DNA of 64,000 bases from Salinibacterium sp. NG253 (GTDB lineage Bacteria; Actinomycetota; Actinomycetes; Actinomycetales; Microbacteriaceae). A program made the translations under genes and the position numbers. Below, piece by piece: positions 1-9,070 of this stretch (the stretch's first letter is position 1; every line of letters begins with the position of its first letter). The notes under the pieces are model-generated. The model ran no database searches. It had not been told where the DNA came from and saw nothing but the letters and a program-made list of their open reading frames with translations. The stretch is taken from contig NZ_JADYWF010000001.1 of the NCBI RefSeq assembly GCF_015864945.1, positions 1,860,378 to 1,924,377 on the forward strand. The letters are read 5' to 3'.

Positions 1-1
1 G

Positions 2-232
2 GAAACTGCGGGAGGCCACAACATGGTTGCCGTTCGCGTTCCTACGCCCGGCGTACATCCGGCGTTCGTCACGGGTCTTGTTGACCTCGTGTTGGAGCGC
101 CGCGACGGAGTGCCGGTGGCAGACCGCCCCGCACTAACAACAATCGGCCCCTGGTACGACGTCTGTCGTCCCGGATGCTGTGAAAACGTGCGGCTCGGCT
201 TCAAGCCGGCAGCCGCGGGGGTAGCACCGTGA
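2..232 (+). CDS. hemH: Ferrochelatase (coproporphyrin ferrochelatase), C-terminal part
   Basis: This is the last 76 residues of a gene that enters from the left edge; the frame is open from base 2. The visible part has the usual ferrochelatase tail, in which a VPTPGVHPAFVTGLVDLV segment resembles the conserved helix after the active site, followed by a cysteine-rich end (GPWYDVCRPGCCENVRLGF). Three clustered cysteines at the C-terminus fit the [2Fe-2S] ligands known in actinobacterial ferrochelatases. The enzyme inserts iron into the porphyrin; in actinobacteria the substrate is normally coproporphyrin III. The stop overlaps the GTG start of hemC (GTGA), so the two are translationally coupled. 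The identification rests on the tail and the operon. Confidence 0.8.
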   Translation, partial: ETAGGHNMVAVRVPTPGVHPAFVTGLVDLVLERRDGVPVADRPALTTIGPWYDVCRPGCCENVRLGFKPAAAGVAP

Positions 233-1143
233 CCGTAATTCGTATTGGCACCAGAGGCAGCACGCTCGCCATGGCGCAGACCACCACGGTGGCACGCCAG
301 CTCGAAAGCAAGACCGGCGTCGAAACGGAAATCATTCCGATCTCCACTCAGGGTGACCGTTCAACAGAATCGCTCTCCACGATCGGCGGGCAGGGTGTGT
401 TCGCGAACGCTCTGCGCGAAGCGCTGCTCGCGGGGGAGTGCGACGTTGTCGTGCACTCGCTCAAAGATCTTCCGACTGCTCCCGTGCCCGGTCTCACGAT
501 CGCGGCCATCCCCAAGCGTGCCGACGAGCGCGATGTGGTGTGTGCTCGCGATGAACTCACGCTCGCGACGCTTCCCGCCGGCTCCCGTGTTGGCACCGGT
601 TCGCCGCGTCGCCAGGCTCAGCTGCGTTCGCTCTACCCCGACCTTGAGGTCGTAGACATTCGCGGCAACATCGATTCGCGCCTCGACAAAGTCACCAACG
701 GTGAACTGGATGCCGTCATCCTCGCCGCTGCGGGCCTCGCCCGTGCCGGTCGCGCCGCCGCCATCACTGAGTACCTCGGTATTTCGGGTTGGCCTACGGC
801 TCCCGGTCAAGGCGCGCTCGCCATTGAGGTTCGCGACGGCGATGAGAAGCTCGTCAAGGTGCTCGACCACAAACCCAGCCGCACTAAGACGGATGCCGAA
901 CGCTACGTTCTCGCCTTCCTCGACGCCGGATGCTCGGCTCCCCTCGGAGCGCACGCCGTGATCGACGACGGCCTCTTGTTCTTGGATGCGCGGGTCTACG
1001 CCCTCGATGGCTCCCGCTACCTCACCAGCTCGCACGCGCTGTACGTCAACGATGTAGACGACCCGGCGCGCGAGGCAGCACAGCGGGTCGCCGACGATCT
1101 TTTGGCCCAGGGCGCTGGGGAGCTTACCGGGGCACGAGCGTGA
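229..1143 (+). CDS. hemC: Porphobilinogen deaminase (hydroxymethylbilane synthase)
   Basis: It polymerises four porphobilinogen units into hydroxymethylbilane in the cytoplasm. The 304-residue length is normal. The start [13 protein letters not shown] is the family N-terminus, HSLKDLPT carries the catalytic Asp (about residue 80), GSPRRQAQL and [10 protein letters not shown] are substrate-binding loops, and [10 protein letters not shown] holds the cysteine (about 235) that binds the dipyrromethane cofactor. The GTG start overlaps the ferrochelatase stop and its own stop overlaps the hemB start, so the gene is inside a tightly coupled heme operon. Nothing looks damaged. Confidence 0.97.
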   Translation: MTVIRIGTRGSTLAMAQTTTVARQLESKTGVETEIIPISTQGDRSTESLSTIGGQGVFANALREALLAGECDVVVHSLKDLPTAPVPGLTIAAIPKRADERDVVCARDELTLATLPAGSRVGTGSPRRQAQLRSLYPDLEVVDIRGNIDSRLDKVTNGELDAVILAAAGLARAGRAAAITEYLGISGWPTAPGQGALAIEVRDGDEKLVKVLDHKPSRTKTDAERYVLAFLDAGCSAPLGAHAVIDDGLLFLDARVYALDGSRYLTSSHALYVNDVDDPAREAAQRVADDLLAQGAGELTGARA

Positions 1144-2135
1144 TCATCCGCCCCCGCCGTTTGCGGTCGAGCCCGGCTATGCGTCGCCTCGTCGCCGAGA
1201 ACCGCACCCACCCCAACCAGCTGATCCTGCCGATGTTTGTGCGCGAAGGGCTCACGGAGCCTGCCGCGATCAGTTCGATGCCGGGCGTGCAGCAGCATTC
1301 GCTCGACTCGATGCGCCGCGCGATTGCCGAAGCCGCCGGACTGGGCGTCGGTGGCGTGATGCTCTTCGGTGTTCCTGAGCATAAGGATGCCGAAGGCTCG
1401 GGGGCGATTGACCCGAACGGAATCCTCAACGTCGCCACGCGCGCGGCTGTAGCCGAGGCCGGCGACGCCCTCGTGGTGCAGACCGATCTCTGCCTCGACG
1501 AATTCACCGACCACGGTCACTGCGGTGTGCTGCGCGAGCGCACCAACCTCGCGACCGGCGCGACCGAGTTCATCGTCGACAACGACGCCTCGCTCGAGCG
1601 CTACCGCGAGATGGGCGTTGCTCAGGCCGAAGCTGGCTCGCAACTGCTTGGGCTCAGCGGCATGATGGACGGTCAAGTTGCCGCCGTGCGCGACGCGCTC
1701 GACACCGCTGGCCACACTGACACCCCCTTGCTCGGTTACGCCGCCAAGTACGCCTCGGCGTTCTACGGCCCGTTCCGCGAAGCAGTGCAGTCCTCGCTTC
1801 AGGGCGACCGCCGCGCGTACCAACAGAATCCGGCCAACCGCCGCGAGGGTATCCGCGAAGTCGAACTCGACATCGATGAGGGCGCCGACGTGGTGATGGT
1901 CAAGCCCGCCATGAGTTTCCTCGACGTGCTCGCCGACGCCAGCGCCGTCAGCAGCGTGCCGGTCTGGGCGTACCAAGTCTCCGGCGAGTACGCGATGATC
2001 GAAGCCGCCGCAGCGAACGGCTGGATCGACCGCCGCCGCGCTATCGAAGAATCAGTACTCAGCATCCAGAGGGCCGGCGCCGAAGCGGTGCTCACCTACT
2101 ACGCAACAGAACTTGCAGAATGGCTACGCCGATGA
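1140..2135 (+). CDS. hemB: Delta-aminolevulinic acid dehydratase (porphobilinogen synthase)
   Basis: It joins two 5-aminolevulinate molecules to porphobilinogen. The frame is open much further upstream, but the GTG at 1140 overlaps the hemC stop and gives the normal family start ([14 protein letters not shown]) and 331 residues. Schiff-base lysines are at about 203 ([13 protein letters not shown]) and 255 ([12 protein letters not shown]). The metal region reads [14 protein letters not shown]: the first and third positions of the zinc triad are Cys while the middle one is Asp, so the metal requirement may differ from the all-cysteine zinc enzymes. The usual APSDMMDG loop is GLSGMMDG here, which I believe is common in this lineage. 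It is coupled to hemL by an ATGA overlap. Confidence 0.95.
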   Translation: MIIRPRRLRSSPAMRRLVAENRTHPNQLILPMFVREGLTEPAAISSMPGVQQHSLDSMRRAIAEAAGLGVGGVMLFGVPEHKDAEGSGAIDPNGILNVATRAAVAEAGDALVVQTDLCLDEFTDHGHCGVLRERTNLATGATEFIVDNDASLERYREMGVAQAEAGSQLLGLSGMMDGQVAAVRDALDTAGHTDTPLLGYAAKYASAFYGPFREAVQSSLQGDRRAYQQNPANRREGIREVELDIDEGADVVMVKPAMSFLDVLADASAVSSVPVWAYQVSGEYAMIEAAAANGWIDRRRAIEESVLSIQRAGAEAVLTYYATELAEWLRR

Positions 2136-3517
2136 GCGACACCACGTCCAACACCCCGTCCGCCCCCGCCACCAACCAACAGTCGTTCGACCGCGCCCGC
2201 GGCGTCCTGCCGGGCGGCGTCAACTCGCCCGTACGTGCCTTCGGTTCCGTCGGCGGAACACCCCGCTTCTACGTGAAGGCCTCCGGCTCGTACGTGACGG
2301 ATGTTGAGGGCCGGTCGTACATCGACCTGGTCAACTCCTGGGGCCCCGCCATTCTCGGCCACGCTCATCCCGAAGTGATCGATGCCGTTCAGCAGGCAGC
2401 GTCGCGCGGCCTCGGCTTTGGAGCATCCACTCCGGCTGAGACCGAGCTCGCCGAACTCGTGCGCTCGCGCATAAGCGTCGGGGGAGTGAGCCCCATCGAG
2501 CGCTTGCGTCTCGTCTCGACCGGCACCGAAGCGACCATGACGGCCATCCGTTTGGCTCGCGGCGCTACTGGTCGTCGCCTGCTCGTGAAATTCGCCGGTC
2601 ACTACCACGGTCACTCCGACGGGCTTCTGGCTGAAGCCGGTTCTGGTCTCGCCACGCTCTCGATGCCCGGCTCTGCCGGTGTCACCGCCGAGACCGCAGC
2701 CCAGACTCTCGTGATCGAGTACAACAACGTTGCCGCCCTCGAGCAGGTCTTCGCCGAGCACGGCCACGACATCGCCGGAATCATCTTCGAGGCCGCCGCT
2801 GCCAACATGGGTGTTCTGGCCCCGCAGCCCGGCTTCAACGAAACCATCGTGCGCATCGCCCACGAGCACGGTGCCCTTGCTATCAGCGACGAAGTTCTCA
2901 CGGGCTTCCGTGTTGACCCCGCCGGCTACTGGGGCTTGGATGCTCGTGCCGCAGCGGCCGCGAACCCCGACGCCCCTGAGGCGCGCTGGGTTCCCGACCT
3001 CTTCACCTTTGGCAAAGTCATTGGCGGAGGGATGCCGTTGGCCGCTCTGGGCGGCTCGGCTCGCATCATGGAGTTGCTAGCTCCACTCGGTCCGGTCTAC
3101 CAAGCAGGCACCCTGAGTGGAAACCCGGTCGCCGTCGCTGCGGGCCTCGCTACGCTTCGGCTCGCCGACGACGCCGTGTATTCGCGGCTCAACCAGGTTG
3201 CCGAAACGCTCTCCACCGAAACGTCTGCCGCACTCTCCGCCGAGGGCGTTGAGCACGTTGTGCAGCACGCAGGCAACCTTTTCTCGTTCGTTTTCTCCGG
3301 CACCGAACCCCTGAACTTCGCTGACGTGAAGGCTCAGCAGGGTTACCGCTACGCACCCTTCTTCCACTCGATGCTGGAGTCTGGAGTGTCACTGCCGCCG
3401 AGTGTGTTCGAGGCGTGGTTCGTCTCGGCAGCCCACGACGATGGCGTGGTGGCGAAGATCGTTGAGGCACTTCCCGCAGCCGCGAAGGCTGCTGCCGCGG
3501 CATCCGCCCCGCAATAG
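2132..3517 (+). CDS. hemL: Glutamate-1-semialdehyde 2,1-aminomutase
   Basis: This PLP enzyme makes 5-aminolevulinate from glutamate-1-semialdehyde in the C5 route, which feeds the hemB product upstream. The ATG at 2132 overlaps the hemB stop (ATGA) and is preferred to an in-frame ATG 12 bases earlier; 461 residues results. Family features are [13 protein letters not shown] at the N-terminus, [20 protein letters not shown] and the PLP lysine in [11 protein letters not shown] (about residue 295). An alanine-rich tail of about 15 residues follows the fold. It is the last gene of the heme operon; hemA and hemD are not next to it. Confidence 0.96.
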   Translation: MSDTTSNTPSAPATNQQSFDRARGVLPGGVNSPVRAFGSVGGTPRFYVKASGSYVTDVEGRSYIDLVNSWGPAILGHAHPEVIDAVQQAASRGLGFGASTPAETELAELVRSRISVGGVSPIERLRLVSTGTEATMTAIRLARGATGRRLLVKFAGHYHGHSDGLLAEAGSGLATLSMPGSAGVTAETAAQTLVIEYNNVAALEQVFAEHGHDIAGIIFEAAAANMGVLAPQPGFNETIVRIAHEHGALAISDEVLTGFRVDPAGYWGLDARAAAAANPDAPEARWVPDLFTFGKVIGGGMPLAALGGSARIMELLAPLGPVYQAGTLSGNPVAVAAGLATLRLADDAVYSRLNQVAETLSTETSAALSAEGVEHVVQHAGNLFSFVFSGTEPLNFADVKAQQGYRYAPFFHSMLESGVSLPPSVFEAWFVSAAHDDGVVAKIVEALPAAAKAAAAASAPQ

Positions 3518-3641
3518 TCGACATTGCTCCTGACGGCTGCGACGTGAGCTTCGAAAGCGATGATGACTCGTCTGTAAACTCTGTGTGAGTTCTGGACGCA
3601 GCCCTATGCCAATCTGAGAATATGCTCCAGACTAGTTACCT

Positions 3642-3681
3642 GCGATAACAGAAAAAGCTGACCACCGTCTGCAGTTATCGC
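3642..3681. repeat. 8-bp inverted repeat between hemL and the YtxH gene
   Basis: GCGATAAC (3642-3649) and GTTATCGC (3674-3681) are exact complements 24 bases apart in the 207-base gap after hemL. There is no T-run, so a hairpin terminator is weak; an operator for a dimeric regulator is equally possible. The half-site resembles GCGATAA in the operator-like dyad at 21612-21618, which may be chance. Confidence 0.35.
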
Positions 3682-3724
3682 GAGTATGTTGGAAGAACCA
3701 ACCGGCAACGAAATGGAGTTCACC

Positions 3725-4078
3725 ATGAAGGGCAAAATCCTCCTAGTAGTAGGACTCGGCATCGGCTACGTGCTCGGAACCCGCGCTGGCCGCGAGAAGT
3801 ACGAAAAGATCAAGGCGACAGCGGGCAAGCTGTGGAACGATCCTCGAATCACGCAGCAGCGACACAATGCTGAAGATTTTGTAAAAGACAAGGCTCCGGA
3901 TGTTGCGGAATTCCTTGCAGACGGCGCCAAGAAGGTCGTCAAGCAGGTCGCGTCAAGCAAGAGCGACAAGACGGCGTCAGAAAAAGTGACGACCACCAGC
4001 AGCGCACCTAAAAAGAAGCCTGCCGCCAAGAAGTCTTCGTCATCGGCATCCACGACGAAGTCCACCAACTCGAAGTAG
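3725..4078 (+). CDS. YtxH-domain membrane-anchored protein
   Basis: A small protein of 117 residues. The start at 3725 is chosen because GGAG lies 6 bases upstream and because the N-terminal hydrophobic segment (KILLVVGLGIGYVLGTRAG) then begins at once; an in-frame ATG at 3686 is less likely. The glycine-rich membrane segment followed by a GREKYEKIK helix is the YtxH pattern. The C-terminal third is a Lys/Ser/Thr/Ala-rich low-complexity tail, probably extended and positively charged. It begins a run of three small envelope genes, the next starting 8 bases after its stop. Function is unknown; YtxH proteins are linked to general stress in Firmicutes. Confidence 0.75.
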   Translation: MKGKILLVVGLGIGYVLGTRAGREKYEKIKATAGKLWNDPRITQQRHNAEDFVKDKAPDVAEFLADGAKKVVKQVASSKSDKTASEKVTTTSSAPKKKPAAKKSSSSASTTKSTNSK

Positions 4079-4085
4079 GGCTGCC

Positions 4086-4514
4086 ATGTACGGTGAATCA
4101 CCGAATACAGACTCGCAGCGCGACCCCAAGCGGTCACTCGCTGCACTAATCGCCGACGTCCCTCGCCTTCTCGGCGACCTCGTCCGCGGAGAGATCGAAT
4201 CGCTCAAGAGCGAGATGGTCGACAAGCTCAAGCACGCGGGCGTTGGCATCGGGCTGTTTGTGGGCGCCGCGTTTATCGCGCTGTTCGCACTGATGGTTCT
4301 CATCGCCGCTGCCGTGCTTGGCTTTGCTGAAGTAGTGCCAGCTTGGGCCGCCGCGCTGATCGTGGCCGGCATCCTGCTGCTCATTGTGGCAATCCTTGTG
4401 TTGGCGGGCGTTGCGCTCGTCAAAAAGGGAACCCCACCGGCACCCACCGAAACGATTGAAAGTATTAAGAGCGACGTTCGTGCCATCAAAGGCACCCGAA
4501 AGCGGAGGTCATAA
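4086..4514 (+). CDS. Phage holin-like (actinobacterial holin-X) family membrane protein
   Basis: A protein of 142 residues with an amphipathic N-terminal region (IADVPRLLGDLVRGEIESLKSE), two hydrophobic segments at about 50-75 and 80-105, and a basic tail ending KGTRKRRS. This is the arrangement of the family named actinobacterial holin-X. The name does not imply a phage origin: these proteins sit in chromosomal clusters with YtxH and DUF3618 proteins, as here, and probably act at the envelope. The stop and the next start share one base. Molecular function is not known. Confidence 0.72.
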   Translation: MYGESPNTDSQRDPKRSLAALIADVPRLLGDLVRGEIESLKSEMVDKLKHAGVGIGLFVGAAFIALFALMVLIAAAVLGFAEVVPAWAAALIVAGILLLIVAILVLAGVALVKKGTPPAPTETIESIKSDVRAIKGTRKRRS

Positions 4515-4741
4515 TGTCTGAAGAGACCAACAACACGATCGAGCAGGCTCGCGCCGAACTCGAAAAAACGCTCGACGCCATCGAAGATAAGTTCAACATT
4601 GGCAAGCGTGTAGATGAAGTTGCAACCAACGTGCGCAGCTCCTATGAGAGCAACCCGTTGCCGTGGATTATTGGTGCAGCAGCGGCCGCAGTCTCGGTAG
4701 TGGCTGTCGTTGCATGGGCAATTCTCAGCGACGACGACTAG
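4514..4741 (+). CDS. DUF3618-type small membrane protein
   Basis: A protein of 75 residues with an acidic helical N-terminal half (IEQARAELEKTLDAIEDKFNIGKRVDEV) and one C-terminal membrane segment (PWIIGAAAAAVSVVAVVAWAI). This matches DUF3618, a short actinobacterial family usually next to holin-X-like proteins. It overlaps the preceding stop by one base, so it is the last gene of a three-gene unit. Its role is unknown; the topology suggests a membrane-tethered helical scaffold. Confidence 0.7.
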   Translation: MSEETNNTIEQARAELEKTLDAIEDKFNIGKRVDEVATNVRSSYESNPLPWIIGAAAAAVSVVAVVAWAILSDDD

Positions 4742-4784
4742 CTCGATTAGCGTCTGACTCCCCAACAGGGGGAGTATAGAGAGC

Positions 4785-5537
4785 ATGGCAAGAAAAGCAC
4801 TCGATGGTTTGCGCGTGCTCGTCCCGCGCGGAGGCAATTGGGGCGATAGCGTCGCAGCACTTTTGAGGGGTCACGCGGGCATTCCCGTGATTGCGCCCCT
4901 CATCAATTTCGCGCCCTCAGAGAATGTCGCCGCGCTCGCCAACGCCTTTCATGAACTCAATGATGGGCAGTTCGACTGGATCGCTGTGACCAGCGCGACC
5001 ACCATTGATGTATTGATCGCAAGTGGCGTCAAGATCCCCGAAAACACCAAAATCGCTGCCGTCGGCGAAACCACCGCCAGCGCGCTGGCGCTCGCTGGAC
5101 ACCGGGTCGATTTCGTTCCCGAGTTTGATAACTCCGGTCGTGGGCTCGTTAAAGAGTGGCCCGACACGACTCCAGGCCTCCGGGTTTTGGCACCGCAATC
5201 GAACCTTGCTGATACGACTCTTGTTGATGGGCTCGGTGCGCTCGGTCACGAGGTATTGAGCGTTTCGGCGTACAGCACCGTCGGGGTGCCTGTGGCGGAC
5301 AAGGTGCGGGAGGATGTTGCATCCGGTCGTATCTCAGCCGTGCTGATCAGTTCTGGCTCAGTCGCGCGACAAGTGGCCGAGCAGCTCGCGCCGCTGCCCG
5401 ACGACACCATCGTGGCGTGCATTGGTCCGCGCACAGCATTCGACGCGCGTGCCGCTGGTCTCACCGTGCACGTGATCGCCGAAGACCGCTCGAGCGAATC
5501 TCTCGTCGAGACGCTCGTGGAGTACCTGCGCCGCTAG
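4785..5537 (+). CDS. hemD: Uroporphyrinogen-III synthase
   Basis: It cyclises hydroxymethylbilane, the HemC product, with inversion of ring D. The protein has 250 residues. It begins with LDGLRVLVPRGGNWGDSVAALL and shows the weakly conserved family signatures DWIAVTSATTIDVL (about 68-80), KIAAVGETTASAL, and a late VLISSGSVARQVAEQL followed by VACIGPRTAFDARAAGL. Assignment depends on fold-level similarity because this family diverges strongly, but the heme neighbourhood supports it. It is separated from hemC-hemB-hemL by the three small envelope genes and has its own purine-rich ribosome site (GGGGGAG near 4767), so it may be transcribed separately. Confidence 0.88.
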   Translation: MARKALDGLRVLVPRGGNWGDSVAALLRGHAGIPVIAPLINFAPSENVAALANAFHELNDGQFDWIAVTSATTIDVLIASGVKIPENTKIAAVGETTASALALAGHRVDFVPEFDNSGRGLVKEWPDTTPGLRVLAPQSNLADTTLVDGLGALGHEVLSVSAYSTVGVPVADKVREDVASGRISAVLISSGSVARQVAEQLAPLPDDTIVACIGPRTAFDARAAGLTVHVIAEDRSSESLVETLVEYLRR

Positions 5538-5610
5538 CGGGTGGTGAGGCCCGCCAGCGGGCGAAGGTGGACGATATCGTGGGTGGCGGTTGCCGCCCGA
5601 TCGTGCCGTC

Positions 5611-6018
5611 TTAGCCGATGTTGAGGGCCAATACCAATAAGATGATTCCGAGCAGCGGCGGGGTTCCCTGAACGATCGCGGGACGCATCATTGTCTTGGG
5701 CTGCGACGTGACGAGCACGATCGCAGCGAGCACCATGCTGAGCGCTCCAAACATGGCGAGCGCAATGCCAGCTGGCCACATGTTGGTGGTGCCCATGAGC
5801 ACGAGACCCGTTCCGGCGCCGAGAGCCAGGAAGACGTTGTAGAAGCCCTGGTTGTAGGCCCACGGCTTCACGACATCCACTTCGTGAGGCTTCACGCCGA
5901 AGATCTGCTGCACGCGAGGCGTGTGAAAGAGCACGCTCTCCATGAAGAAAATCATGAGGTGCACGAGGGCGGCGAGAAAGATAAAAGCTGATCCGAGGAT
6001 GGCTAAAGCAGTGTTCAT
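5611..6018 (-). CDS. DUF1304 family membrane protein
   Basis: A protein of 135 residues with four hydrophobic segments. The first contains LAALVHLMIFFMESVLF and is followed by a loop with KPWAYNQGFYNVFLALGAGTGL; the paired aromatic and polar residues and this loop are typical of DUF1304. The ATG at 6018 is preferred to a TTG two codons earlier. The gene is convergent with hemD. Function is unknown; the family is found as single genes in many bacteria. Confidence 0.7.
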   Translation of the reverse strand: MNTALAILGSAFIFLAALVHLMIFFMESVLFHTPRVQQIFGVKPHEVDVVKPWAYNQGFYNVFLALGAGTGLVLMGTTNMWPAGIALAMFGALSMVLAAIVLVTSQPKTMMRPAIVQGTPPLLGIILLVLALNIG

Positions 6019-6045
6019 GCTCAAAAGTGTGGCACAGCCGGGTTG

Positions 6046-7035
6046 CTAGCCGTGCACGTCGATGACCGTTCGACCACGGATCCGCCCTGCAATGATGTCT
6101 TCTCCGGCCGCGATAGCGTTGCTGAGTCCGATCGTGGACGTCGTGCTCTCGAGCAGGCTGAGGTCGAGATCGCGCTCGAGGCGTTCCCACGCTTCAAGTC
6201 GGTGTGCTCGCGGAGTGAAGACCGAATTGATGCCGACGAGGCTCACGCCGCGCAAAATGAAGGGCATCACGCTCGTGTGCAGGTCGCTCGATTGGGCGTT
6301 GCCGCACGCGGTGACCGTTCCACCGTATTGGGTGGCGGCGATCGCCGAGGCCAGAGTCGTGCCGCCAACGGCGTCGATGGCGCCAGCCCAGCGCTGCTTC
6401 ATGAGGGCTTTGGGTTCGGCGCTGAGCTCAGCGCGGTCAATGATGGTGGTGGCGCCTAGCGCGCGCAGGTAGTCGTGTTCGCTTTCGCGACCAGTGGATG
6501 CTGTCACGCTGTAGCCGAGCTTGTTGAGCAGGGCGATGGCCACAGACCCCACTCCGCCGGCAGCACCGGTGACGAGAACTTCGCCGGAGACTCCGCCGCG
6601 CTCGATCGCGAGGACCGAGAGCATCGCGGTGAAGCCTGCCGTGCCGATGGCGGCGGCCTGATGATTGCTGATGCCGGCGGGCACCGGAACAACCCAATCG
6701 CCCGGAACACGTGCCCGTTCCGCGTAACCACCATGATGGGTTTCACTGAGACCGCAGCCGTTCACCAACACACGCTGACCAGCACTAAAGCGGTCATCCG
6801 TCGACTCGGCGACGACGCCGACGAGGTCGATACCGGCGATCAGGCGCGGCGCGCGAACGATGCCAGGCCTACCCGTGAGGGCGATGCCATCTTTGTAGTT
6901 GAGGCTGGAGAACTCGACATCGATCGTGACGTCTCCGGGCATCAGGATGCTGTCATCCAGTTGCTCAGAGAGCTCGACGTGCGCCAGAGCTTTCGGGTCG
7001 GACTCGTTCTTGACTACTTCGATTCCACGCCACAT
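6046..7035 (-). CDS. MDR-family NADPH oxidoreductase (acrylyl-CoA reductase/YhdH-like)
   Basis: A protein of 329 residues. It has the zinc-independent medium-chain reductase fold: GroES-like N-terminus with SSLNYKDGIALTG and PGIDLVG-like sequence (IAGIDLVGVV), nucleotide-binding motif VTGAAGGVGSVAIALL (about 150-165), and the TGRESEHDYLRALGATTII segment typical of the AcuI/YhdH branch. Such enzymes reduce acryloyl-CoA or quinones with NADPH. TAGGCT followed by six bases and the ATG suggests a leaderless start. No operon partner is evident. Confidence 0.85.
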   Translation of the reverse strand: MWRGIEVVKNESDPKALAHVELSEQLDDSILMPGDVTIDVEFSSLNYKDGIALTGRPGIVRAPRLIAGIDLVGVVAESTDDRFSAGQRVLVNGCGLSETHHGGYAERARVPGDWVVPVPAGISNHQAAAIGTAGFTAMLSVLAIERGGVSGEVLVTGAAGGVGSVAIALLNKLGYSVTASTGRESEHDYLRALGATTIIDRAELSAEPKALMKQRWAGAIDAVGGTTLASAIAATQYGGTVTACGNAQSSDLHTSVMPFILRGVSLVGINSVFTPRAHRLEAWERLERDLDLSLLESTTSTIGLSNAIAAGEDIIAGRIRGRTVIDVHG

Positions 7036-7082
7036 ACCGTCAGCCTAGAACCGCAGGCTGGGTTCTGAGTCAGAAATCAGGT

Positions 7083-8108
7083 TTAGCCGAAGAGAATCGC
7101 AGCTTCGTCGTAGCGGGACTGTGGCACCGTGTTGAGCTTGCCGAGGGCATCCTCGAACGCAACGTTGGTGATCTCGGTTCCTCGCAGTGACACCATGCGA
7201 CCCCAGCGACCGTGGATGACCGCATCGACGGCGGCGAGGCCGTAGCGAGTGGCGAGCACGCGGTCGTAAGCGCTGGGCGTTCCACCGCGCTGGATGTGCC
7301 CCAGAGTGGTTGAGCGAGTTTCGAGGCCAGTGAGGGCTTCGATCTCGGGCGCAAGCTGGTCGCCGATGCCGCCGAGGCGGGGGCGACCGAAGGCGTCGAG
7401 TCCGCGCTCGGAGTGGGCGTCGTCCATGGTGTCGAGGGTGAAGCCTTCGGCAACAACAACGAGAGGGGCGCGGCCGCGGTCGCGAGCCGAAGTGACCCAC
7501 TCCACGATCTGCGCCATCGAGGTCTTCTGTTCGGGGATAAGAATCGCGTGCGCGCCGGCAGCCATGCCCGAGTGGAGGGCGATCCAGCCAACGTGGCGGC
7601 CCATGACCTCGGCGACCATGCAGCGGCCGTGCGAGTCGCCGGTGGTGCGCAGGCGGTCCATGGCGTCGGTCGCGATCTGCGTGGCAGTGTCGAAGCCGAA
7701 CGTGTAGTCGGTGGCGGAGAGGTCGTTGTCTACCGTCTTGGGGACTCCGACGATCTTGATGCCGGCATCCGTCAACCGCTTGGCAGCAGCAAGCGTGCCT
7801 TCGCCGCCGATGGCGATGAGGGAGTCGACCCCGAGGCGTTCCATGTTTTCGCGCACAGTGTCTGCGCCGTCGGTGCCTTCGAAGGGATTCGTGCGCGAGG
7901 TGCCCAGAATGGTGCCACCCTGCTTGGAGATGCCCTGAATGTCTTTGCGAGTGAGGGGCATGGCGTCGCCTTCAACGACTCCACGCCAACCGTCGCGGAA
8001 GCCGACGAACTCTTTGTCGTAGACCTGCGTGCCCTTGAGCACGATGCCGCGAATAACTGCGTTCAACCCGGGGCAGTCGCCACCGCTGGTCAGGATTCCG
8101 ATCTTCAT
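7083..8108 (-). CDS. pfkA: 6-phosphofructokinase
   Basis: It phosphorylates fructose 6-phosphate in glycolysis. The start MKIGILTSGGDCPGLNAVI at 8108 gives 341 residues; an upstream in-frame ATG six codons earlier is less likely. GGEGTLAAAKRL has Gly where PPi-dependent enzymes have Asp, which argues for ATP as donor, while VGVPKTVDNDL carries the Lys that in E. coli PfkA is Gly. This mixed pattern is known from the actinobacterial group of ATP-dependent enzymes. Substrate residues are seen in MGRHVGWIALHSG and LGHIQRGGTPSAYDR. A second, PfkB-type kinase lies at the far end of the window. Confidence 0.93.
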   Translation of the reverse strand: MKIGILTSGGDCPGLNAVIRGIVLKGTQVYDKEFVGFRDGWRGVVEGDAMPLTRKDIQGISKQGGTILGTSRTNPFEGTDGADTVRENMERLGVDSLIAIGGEGTLAAAKRLTDAGIKIVGVPKTVDNDLSATDYTFGFDTATQIATDAMDRLRTTGDSHGRCMVAEVMGRHVGWIALHSGMAAGAHAILIPEQKTSMAQIVEWVTSARDRGRAPLVVVAEGFTLDTMDDAHSERGLDAFGRPRLGGIGDQLAPEIEALTGLETRSTTLGHIQRGGTPSAYDRVLATRYGLAAVDAVIHGRWGRMVSLRGTEITNVAFEDALGKLNTVPQSRYDEAAILFG

Positions 8109-8173
8109 GAACCCATCATGGCGCATTTTTGTGCGCTAGCGAGCCACGATCTGGTTCGCAGCGCCGCATAACT

Positions 8174-9061
8174 TTAGTGGCTGATTGTTGCTTCGCCGAT
8201 CGGATGCGCGGCACACGCCACGGAGTCTGCGTGCTCATCGCACACCACGAACTGCTCGCGGCAGGCCTTGTTGTGGCAATTCTCGACCCGTTTGGTTGCC
8301 GCACCGCATTGGTAACAGCGGCCGATCGCTTCGGTGTCTGCCGTGAAGTCGATGGCCATGCGCTTGTCGAAGACATAGAGCGAACCGTTCCACAAACCAG
8401 AGTCGCCGTACTTTTCGCCGTAGCGAACGATGCCGCCCTCGAGCTGGTAGACCTCGCCGAATCCGCGACTGCGCATAAGAGAGGAGAGCACTTCGCAGCG
8501 GATGCCGCCCGTGCAGTACGTGACGACCGGCTTGTTTTTGAGGTGGTCGTACTTGCCGCTGTCGAGTTCGGCGACGAAGTCACGAGTGGTGGCGACATCC
8601 GGAACGATCGCATCGGTGAATTTGCCGATCGCAGCCTCGATGGGATTGCGGCCGTCGAAGAAGGTGACCTCTTTGCGCGCAACGAGCTCGTGGAGCTCTT
8701 CGGGGCTGAGCTTCGTGCCGCCGCCAACGACGCCGTTCTCGTCGACCTGCAGTTCACCGGGAGCGCCGAAGCTCACGATCTCGTCGCGCACCTTCACGCT
8801 GAGCTTCGGGAAGTCATCGCCCTGGCCCTCGCTCCACTTGAAGTCGATGTTCTTGAACGCCGGATACTCCCGCGTCTTGCGTACGTAACGCTTAATGTCT
8901 TTGAGCTCGCCGCCGACGGTGCCATTCATGCCGTCTTTAGAGAGGATGATGCGACCGCCGAGCCCGAGGAACTCGCAGAGGTCGCGCTGCCACAGCCGCA
9001 CAGCCTCCGGATCGGCCAGCGGCGTGAACACGTAGAAGAGAAGGATCTTAGGAACAGCCAC
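8174..9061 (-). CDS. trhO: tRNA uridine(34) hydroxylase, rhodanese domain (TrhO/YceA)
   Basis: A protein of 295 residues. The N-terminal domain begins [20 protein letters not shown] and includes [12 protein letters not shown]; the central rhodanese domain has the active-site loop [12 protein letters not shown]; the C-terminal Cys-rich region ([23 protein letters not shown]) looks metal-binding. This is the YceA/TrhO architecture, which uses O2 to form 5-hydroxyuridine at tRNA position 34. The GTG start follows TAAACT by six bases, consistent with leaderless transcription; that TAA is also the stop of the upstream gene. Confidence 0.9.
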   Translation of the reverse strand: MAVPKILLFYVFTPLADPEAVRLWQRDLCEFLGLGGRIILSKDGMNGTVGGELKDIKRYVRKTREYPAFKNIDFKWSEGQGDDFPKLSVKVRDEIVSFGAPGELQVDENGVVGGGTKLSPEELHELVARKEVTFFDGRNPIEAAIGKFTDAIVPDVATTRDFVAELDSGKYDHLKNKPVVTYCTGGIRCEVLSSLMRSRGFGEVYQLEGGIVRYGEKYGDSGLWNGSLYVFDKRMAIDFTADTEAIGRCYQCGAATKRVENCHNKACREQFVVCDEHADSVACAAHPIGEATISH

Positions 9062-9070
9062 AGGGCAAGT

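Noticed and set aside
930-1139. A longer N-terminus for hemB
   Set aside because: The frame is open, but it overlaps the conserved C-terminal part of hemC and adds sequence unlike any aminolevulinate dehydratase.
4086-4514. Prophage remnant, because of the holin-like protein
   Set aside because: No other phage gene is near; the family is chromosomal in actinobacteria and sits with YtxH and DUF3618 proteins.
5549-5562. GCCCGC/GCGGGC hairpin after hemD as a terminator
   Set aside because: Only two bases separate the arms, so the stem must open to form a loop, leaving a weak hairpin with no T-run.
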